A program made the position numbers and the translations under genes. Below the pieces are notes generated by a model that saw only the letters and a list, made by a program, of their open reading frames with translations, made no database searches and had not been told where the DNA came from. Shown one piece after another: positions 59,541 through 64,000 of a stretch of 64,000 nucleotides of DNA. Each line of letters begins with the position of its first letter. The stretch's first letter is position 1. Origin of the DNA: Nocardioides carbamazepini (GTDB lineage: Bacteria; Actinomycetota; Actinomycetes; Propionibacteriales; Nocardioidaceae). The DNA is taken from contig NZ_JAHTLF010000013.1 of the NCBI RefSeq assembly GCF_024614185.1, positions 1-64,000 on the forward strand. The letters run 5' to 3'.

Positions 59541-60472
59541 TGGGGCTCCACCTGCGCCTCCGGCCGGGACGGCCCGACATCGGCCGGTACGCCGACAGGT
59601 TCGGCCTGCCTCAGTCCGCGGACGGCGTCGGGGTGACCTTCCTCGGCGTCGCCAGCCTGCTGATCGAGGACGGGACGTCGGCCGTGCTGACCGACGGGTT
59701 CTTCAGCCGCCCCTCGCTCCCCCGCGTGGCGCTGGGCAGGCTCGCCCCCGACGAGGAGCGGATCGCGCAGACCCTGACGCGGGCCGGGATCGACAGGCTC
59801 GACGTCGTCACACCGGTGCACACCCACTACGACCACGCGATGGACTCGGCGGTCGTCGCCGCACGCACGGGCGCCCGGCTGCTCGGAGGCACCTCGGCCG
59901 CGCAGGTCGGCCGGGGCGGTGGCCTGCCCGAGGACCGGATCGGCGTCGTCGTCCCCGGGGAGCCGATCCGGGTCGGCAGGTTCACCCTGACCTGGGTCGA
60001 GGGCGAGCACTGCCCGCCCGACCGCTACCCCGGGCGGATCACCGGTCCCGTCGTGCCGCCGGTACGGACCACCGCCTACCAGTGCGGGGAGACGTGGTCG
60101 ATCCTCGTCGAGCACGACGGCGGTCGCACGGCACTGGTCCAGGGCAGCGCCGGATTCCGCCCGGGTGCGCTCGCCGGCCGGCGGGCCGACGTGGCCTACC
60201 TCGGCATCGGGCAGCTCGGCATCCAGGACCGCGCCTACATCGAGCAGTACTGGGCCGAGACCGTGGAGGCGGTGGGCGCCCGGCAGGTGGTGCTGATCCA
60301 CTGGGACGACTTCTTCCGGCCCCTCGACCGGCCGCTGCGCGCCCTGCCGTACCTCGGTGACGACCTCGACGCGACGATGTCCGTGCTCACCGCGCTGGCC
60401 GATCGGCAGGGAGTCGGCCTGCACCTCCCGACCGTGTGGCGTCGCGAGACCCCCTGGGCGCTCCTCGGCTAA
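59540..60472 (+). CDS. Metallo-beta-lactamase-fold hydrolase
   Basis: A 310-residue MBL-fold protein. The metal motif is THYDHAMD (HxHYDHxxD form: VHTHYDHAMD), with further ligands likely in EGEHCPP and LIHWDDFF. Its class is closest to UlaG/RomA-like hydrolases, with unknown substrate. Coupled to the DUF1330 gene and convergent, with a 4-bp overlap, with the next membrane-protein gene. Confidence 0.85.
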   Translation: MGLHLRLRPGRPDIGRYADRFGLPQSADGVGVTFLGVASLLIEDGTSAVLTDGFFSRPSLPRVALGRLAPDEERIAQTLTRAGIDRLDVVTPVHTHYDHAMDSAVVAARTGARLLGGTSAAQVGRGGGLPEDRIGVVVPGEPIRVGRFTLTWVEGEHCPPDRYPGRITGPVVPPVRTTAYQCGETWSILVEHDGGRTALVQGSAGFRPGALAGRRADVAYLGIGQLGIQDRAYIEQYWAETVEAVGARQVVLIHWDDFFRPLDRPLRALPYLGDDLDATMSVLTALADRQGVGLHLPTVWRRETPWALLG

Positions 60473-61737
60473 CGCCCTCCGAGGACAGCCCGGCAGGGAA
60501 TGATGGCCGCCCAGGCCGCCGGCGCGATCCCGACCACGATCGAGCCGGCCGGGCGTCCCTCGCAGCGCGCGACGAGGTCGCGCGTCGTGGGCCACGCCTC
60601 TCCGCTCTCGCGGGCGACGCCGTACGACCGTCCGGCCGCCAGCGCGGCCCCGAGGACACCGACCGCGACACCGACCGCGAGCACCTGCTGCCAGCGCACT
60701 CGCGCCAGGTCGAGGGCGACGACCAGCAGCGCGCACAGGAACAGCCCGGAGGTGGTGGCGTAGCGGAGCAGTCCGGAGGCCCGCCACTGCTGTGGCTCCC
60801 AGGAGCCGAAGGTCATCCACGAGTCGAAGTTCAGGACCACGCTGGCGCCCCACACCAGGGTCGAGGTCGACACCAGCCCGACCGCCAGGGTCCGGTGCCG
60901 CGCGTCTCCCCGACGCACCAGCACCGCGAGCGCCACGGCCGGCGGCACCAGGAGCACGAGAAGGCCGGCGGAGCCTGCCGTCTCCACGACGCGCGCGGCC
61001 AAGCCACCGGTGTCGGTCCACGACGCCGATCCGGTCTGACCGGCGAAGCCCAGCACGAGGTCCGCGGGCGACCACCCGTCGCCACCCCGCGGCGGGCGCG
61101 GCTGCACCCGGCTCACGACCACCTGGGCCAGTCCCCCGGCAAGCAGCGCACCTCTCGGCAGCCAGCGCTCCCGGTCACGCCAGCCGACCAGCATGAGCGG
61201 CGCGAGCAGGACGACGACAACCTCCGTCAGACCGACCAGCAGCCCGGCGACGGCCCACCCGGCCGCCGCGGAGCGTGACTGCGGTCGGTGCAGGACCAGC
61301 CAGAACCCGAGCCACAGCCCGAACCCGTGCAGATTGGCCAGGTTCCCGAGCGCCTCGAACCCGGCCGAGGGCAGCAGTACCGGCACCATCGCGACCAGAC
61401 AGCGGACCATGACCCGGTCGATCAGGTCCTCGGTGAGGACGTAGGTGAGTGCGCAGACGAGTCCGACCGTCGCGACGGCGGCGCCGGTGGTCGCGACGGC
61501 GTACTCGGCCGGCGGCACCACAGCGACGACCGCCTCGGCGAGCAGGCGCGGGACCAGGTGCAGGTAGCCGTCGTACGACGCCCAGGGCGGCACGCCGGCC
61601 AGGGCGTCGCTCAGGAAGATCCGGCCGTCCTCCGCCCAGAGGCGGTTGCGGGCCGGCACGGGGACCCGCCACCAGCCGTACGCCGTGGCGACGATCCCGA
61701 GCACGAGCGGGACGGCGACGCGGCGGGGTGGGAGCAC
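60469..61737 (-). CDS. Polytopic membrane protein, possibly GT-C-like
   Basis: A 422-residue protein with ten or more helices. The first loop, RNRLWAEDGRIFLSDAL, has acidic residues like the GT-C glycosyltransferase catalytic loop. No close family was recognised. GTG-type start region with CAGGAT 6 nt upstream. It is 12 bp upstream-side of corC's stop, on the same strand. Confidence 0.72.
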   Translation of the reverse strand: MLPPRRVAVPLVLGIVATAYGWWRVPVPARNRLWAEDGRIFLSDALAGVPPWASYDGYLHLVPRLLAEAVVAVVPPAEYAVATTGAAVATVGLVCALTYVLTEDLIDRVMVRCLVAMVPVLLPSAGFEALGNLANLHGFGLWLGFWLVLHRPQSRSAAAGWAVAGLLVGLTEVVVVLLAPLMLVGWRDRERWLPRGALLAGGLAQVVVSRVQPRPPRGGDGWSPADLVLGFAGQTGSASWTDTGGLAARVVETAGSAGLLVLLVPPAVALAVLVRRGDARHRTLAVGLVSTSTLVWGASVVLNFDSWMTFGSWEPQQWRASGLLRYATTSGLFLCALLVVALDLARVRWQQVLAVGVAVGVLGAALAAGRSYGVARESGEAWPTTRDLVARCEGRPAGSIVVGIAPAAWAAIIPCRAVLGGR

Positions 61738-61749
61738 GCCGGAATCCTG

Positions 61750-63048
61750 TCAGTCGTCGGCGGGGGCGACCTGCGGAACGCGGGAGATCAGCACCGTACC
61801 GATCTTGTTGCGCCGCCCCGCCGCCTGCTCGGCCTCGAAGCGCAGGCCGTGTGCCTCGACCACCGAGCCCGGGATCGGGACCCGGCCGAGGTGCTTGGCG
61901 AGCAGGCCGCCGACCGAGTCGACGTCCTCCTCCTCGATCGCGAAGCCGAAGATCTCGTCGAGGTCGTCGACCGGGTAGCGCGAGGACACCCGGACCTCGT
62001 CGTCCCGGCCGTCGCCCACGCGCTCGACCTCGACCTCAGCCTCGTCGTACTCGTCGGTGATCTCGCCGACGATCTCCTCGAGCAGGTCCTCGATCGTGAT
62101 CAGTCCGGCCGTGCCGCCGTACTCGTCGACGACGATCGCGACATGGAGTCGGCGCAGCTGCATCTCGCGCAGGAGGTCGTCGACCGGCTTCGACTCCGGT
62201 ACCCAGACGGCGGGACGCATGACCTCCTCGACCTTCTGGGTGAGCTCGACGTCCGGCGCCTCGAAGTCGCGGCGCACGACGTCCTTGAGGTAGGCCATGC
62301 CGAGCACGTCGTCGAGGTTCTCACCGACCACCGGCACCCGGGAGAAGCCCGAGCGCAGGAACAACGACATCGTCTGGCGCAGGTTCTTGTGGTTCTCGAT
62401 GTAGACCACGTCGCCGCGCGGCACCATCACCTCGCGCACGGTGGTGTCGCCGAACTCGAAGACGGAGTGGATCATCCTCCGCTCGCCGGCCTCGATCAGC
62501 TCGCTGGCCTCCGCGATGTCGACCAGCTCCCGCAGCTCGGTCTCGGTCTGGAACGGTCCCTCGCGGAATCCCCGCCCCGGAGTGATCGCGTTGCCGACCA
62601 GGATCAGCAGCCGCGGGATCGGTCCGAGCACCGTCGTCAGCGCCGACAGGGGCCAGGAACACCAGATCGCGACGGTCTCGGCGTGCTGCCTGCCCACGGT
62701 CCGCGGAGCCACGCCGATGACGACGAACGACACGACCAGCATCACCGCGAGGACCAGGCCCGCGCGGGCCCACCAGGACGCGTCGAGCCGGTCGTCGACG
62801 TACAGCGTCACCACGACGATCGCCGCGATCTCGCACAGCAGCTGCAGCAACAGCGCGGTGTTCAGGTGACGCGGCGCATCCTCGAGGAGGACGACCAGGC
62901 GCCGGGCACCTGCGCGCCCCTCGCCCACCATCTCCTGCGCGCGGGCGCGCGAGAAGCCCGCCAGCGCGGCGTCCGCCGCGGCGAACAACCCCGAGAGCAC
63001 CACCAGGACGGCCGCTGCACCCAGCGGCCACAGACTGTCGGCGATCAT
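61750..63048 (-). CDS. CNNM/CorC-family membrane protein (hemolysin-type)
   Basis: A 432-residue protein with an N-terminal DUF21 domain (about four helices, 1-140), two CBS domains ([14 protein letters not shown] and [13 protein letters not shown]) and a C-terminal CorC/HlyC domain. Members are linked to magnesium or cobalt efflux and salt resistance; the 'hemolysin' name is historical. It follows ybeY by 16 bp. Confidence 0.93.
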   Translation of the reverse strand: MIADSLWPLGAAAVLVVLSGLFAAADAALAGFSRARAQEMVGEGRAGARRLVVLLEDAPRHLNTALLLQLLCEIAAIVVVTLYVDDRLDASWWARAGLVLAVMLVVSFVVIGVAPRTVGRQHAETVAIWCSWPLSALTTVLGPIPRLLILVGNAITPGRGFREGPFQTETELRELVDIAEASELIEAGERRMIHSVFEFGDTTVREVMVPRGDVVYIENHKNLRQTMSLFLRSGFSRVPVVGENLDDVLGMAYLKDVVRRDFEAPDVELTQKVEEVMRPAVWVPESKPVDDLLREMQLRRLHVAIVVDEYGGTAGLITIEDLLEEIVGEITDEYDEAEVEVERVGDGRDDEVRVSSRYPVDDLDEIFGFAIEEEDVDSVGGLLAKHLGRVPIPGSVVEAHGLRFEAEQAAGRRNKIGTVLISRVPQVAPADD

Positions 63049-63064
63049 CCCCGCTGCCCCGGCA

Positions 63065-63526
63065 TCACGAGGCGGCCACGTGGGCGCGCCACTGGGCCAG
63101 GAGCTGGTCCTGGAGACCGAACATCACCTTGTGCTCCTCCGGCTCGGCATGGTCGTAGCCGAGGAGATGGAGGATGCCGTGGGTGGTGAGCAGCTCCAGC
63201 TCGGCGAGCGTGCCGTGTCCGGCCGCCTCGCCCTGGCGCTCGGCGACCACCGGGCAGAGCACGAGGTCGCCGAGGACACCCTCCTCGGGCTCCTCGGTGA
63301 CCAGGCCGGGACGCAGCTCGTCCATGGGGAAGGCGAGCACGTCCGTCGGCCCCTCCTTCTCCATCCACTTCTCGTTGAGCTCGGCGATGGTGTCCTCGTC
63401 GACCGCCTTGATGCAGAGCTCGGCGAGCGGATGGACGCGCATCTGGTCCATCACGAACCGCGCGAGCCGCGAGAAGTGCTTGACGTCGAGCCCGCTGCCG
63501 GACTCGTCGAGGATCTCGATGGTCAC
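63065..63526 (-). CDS. ybeY: Endoribonuclease YbeY
   Basis: A metal-dependent RNase for 16S 3'-end maturation and ribosome quality control. The 153-residue protein has the zinc motif [11 protein letters not shown] and the usual length. It overlaps phoH by 4 bp. Confidence 0.96.
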   Translation of the reverse strand: MTIEILDESGSGLDVKHFSRLARFVMDQMRVHPLAELCIKAVDEDTIAELNEKWMEKEGPTDVLAFPMDELRPGLVTEEPEEGVLGDLVLCPVVAERQGEAAGHGTLAELELLTTHGILHLLGYDHAEPEEHKVMFGLQDQLLAQWRAHVAAS

Positions 63527-64000
63527 TGCTCGCCCGGCTTCCCGGCCTTGTGGGCCGCCTTCTGCTTCTCCGACCGGGCATCGAACTCGTCGTAGGCCGC
63601 CACGATCCGGCCGACCAGCTGGTGACGGACGACGTCGTGGCTGGTCAACCGGACGAAGGCGAGGTCCTCGACACCGTCGAGGATCGACTCCACGACCCGC
63701 AGCCCGGAGTTGGTGCCGGAGGGCAGGTCGACCTGGGTGACGTCGCCGGTCACCACGATCCTCGACCCGAACCCGAGCCGGGTCAGGAACATCTTCATCT
63801 GCTCGGGCGTGGTGTTCTGCGCCTCGTCGAGGATGATGAAGGAGTCGTTCAGGCTACGCCCGCGCATGTAGGCCAGCGGGGCGACCTCGATGGTGCCCGC
63901 GGCGAGCAGCTTGGGGACCGACTCCGGGTCGAGCATGTCGTGGAGCGCGTCGTAGAGCGGGCGCAGGTAGGGGTCGATCTTCTCGCTCAGCGTGCCCGGC
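63523..64000 (-). CDS. phoH: PhoH-like ATPase (5' part beyond the right edge)
   Basis: The C-terminal 158 codons of a PhoH protein: [36 protein letters not shown] (Walker B side), [12 protein letters not shown], and a basic tail. The Walker A half is outside the window. With ybeY and corC it forms the conserved phoH-ybeY-corC block. Confidence 0.93.
   Translation of the reverse strand, partial: PGTLSEKIDPYLRPLYDALHDMLDPESVPKLLAAGTIEVAPLAYMRGRSLNDSFIILDEAQNTTPEQMKMFLTRLGFGSRIVVTGDVTQVDLPSGTNSGLRVVESILDGVEDLAFVRLTSHDVVRHQLVGRIVAAYDEFDARSEKQKAAHKAGKPGEQ

Noticed and set aside
61750..63048. Haemolysin toxin
   Set aside because: The DUF21-CBS-CorC architecture indicates an ion-transport-related membrane protein; the haemolysin label is historical.

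Overview
The window is high-GC actinobacterial chromosome, most like Nocardioides or another Nocardioidaceae genus. The evidence is gene content and order (tyrS beside an rrn operon, dnaG, dgt, dusB, glyS, uppS, recO, leuA, era, ybeY, phoH), GTG/TTG starts, TAnnnT -10 boxes and many apparently leaderless starts. There is no integrase, transposase, CRISPR array or complete prophage; almost every base is coding. The only long gene-free stretch, 1-459, holds the promoters and leader of an rRNA operon that runs off the left edge.

Layout. 0.5-8.7 kb: tyrS; a receptor-type Ser/Thr kinase with a tandem pseudokinase paralogue; an orphan D12-class adenine methylase; DUF72, PIG-L and APH-family genes; a CAU tRNA. 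8.7-17.2 kb: a seven-gene minus-strand operon (response regulator, histidine kinase, adaptor, ABC ATPase, MacB-like permease, DUF5666-like lipoprotein, second adaptor), divergent from a proline-rich membrane protein across an 11-bp-period operator array. 17.2-29 kb: tRNA-Asn, dnaG, an L,D-transpeptidase, dgt, a VapBC pair, dusB and glyS. 29-32 kb: a zinc ABC importer behind a Zur-like box, with His-rich segments on all three subunits. 32-44 kb: ABC-2 exporter, uppS, recO, leuA with an attenuator leader peptide, katE, two septum-formation-type lipoproteins, era.

44-59 kb is accessory. It holds a siderophore-interacting protein; a locus of two DUF6916-like proteins, a GNAT acetyltransferase, three phage tail-collar-like proteins and a 2011-residue RTX/Ig/beta-helix surface protein; a bfaAB pair for 10-methyl fatty acids; and a copper-associated DUF6153-DUF305-CueP group. 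This block lies between era and the deaminase-like/corC/ybeY/phoH genes that normally adjoin era in actinobacteria.

The most promising novelty is the tail-collar/giant adhesin locus at 44.9-53.9 kb. Other strong points are the kinase/pseudokinase tandem, the leuA attenuator, the Zur box over a leaderless znuA promoter, the OmpR-type operator array, and a recurring leaderless promoter layout (-10 box, 6 nt, start codon). All family names come from reading translations by eye; no database search was possible.
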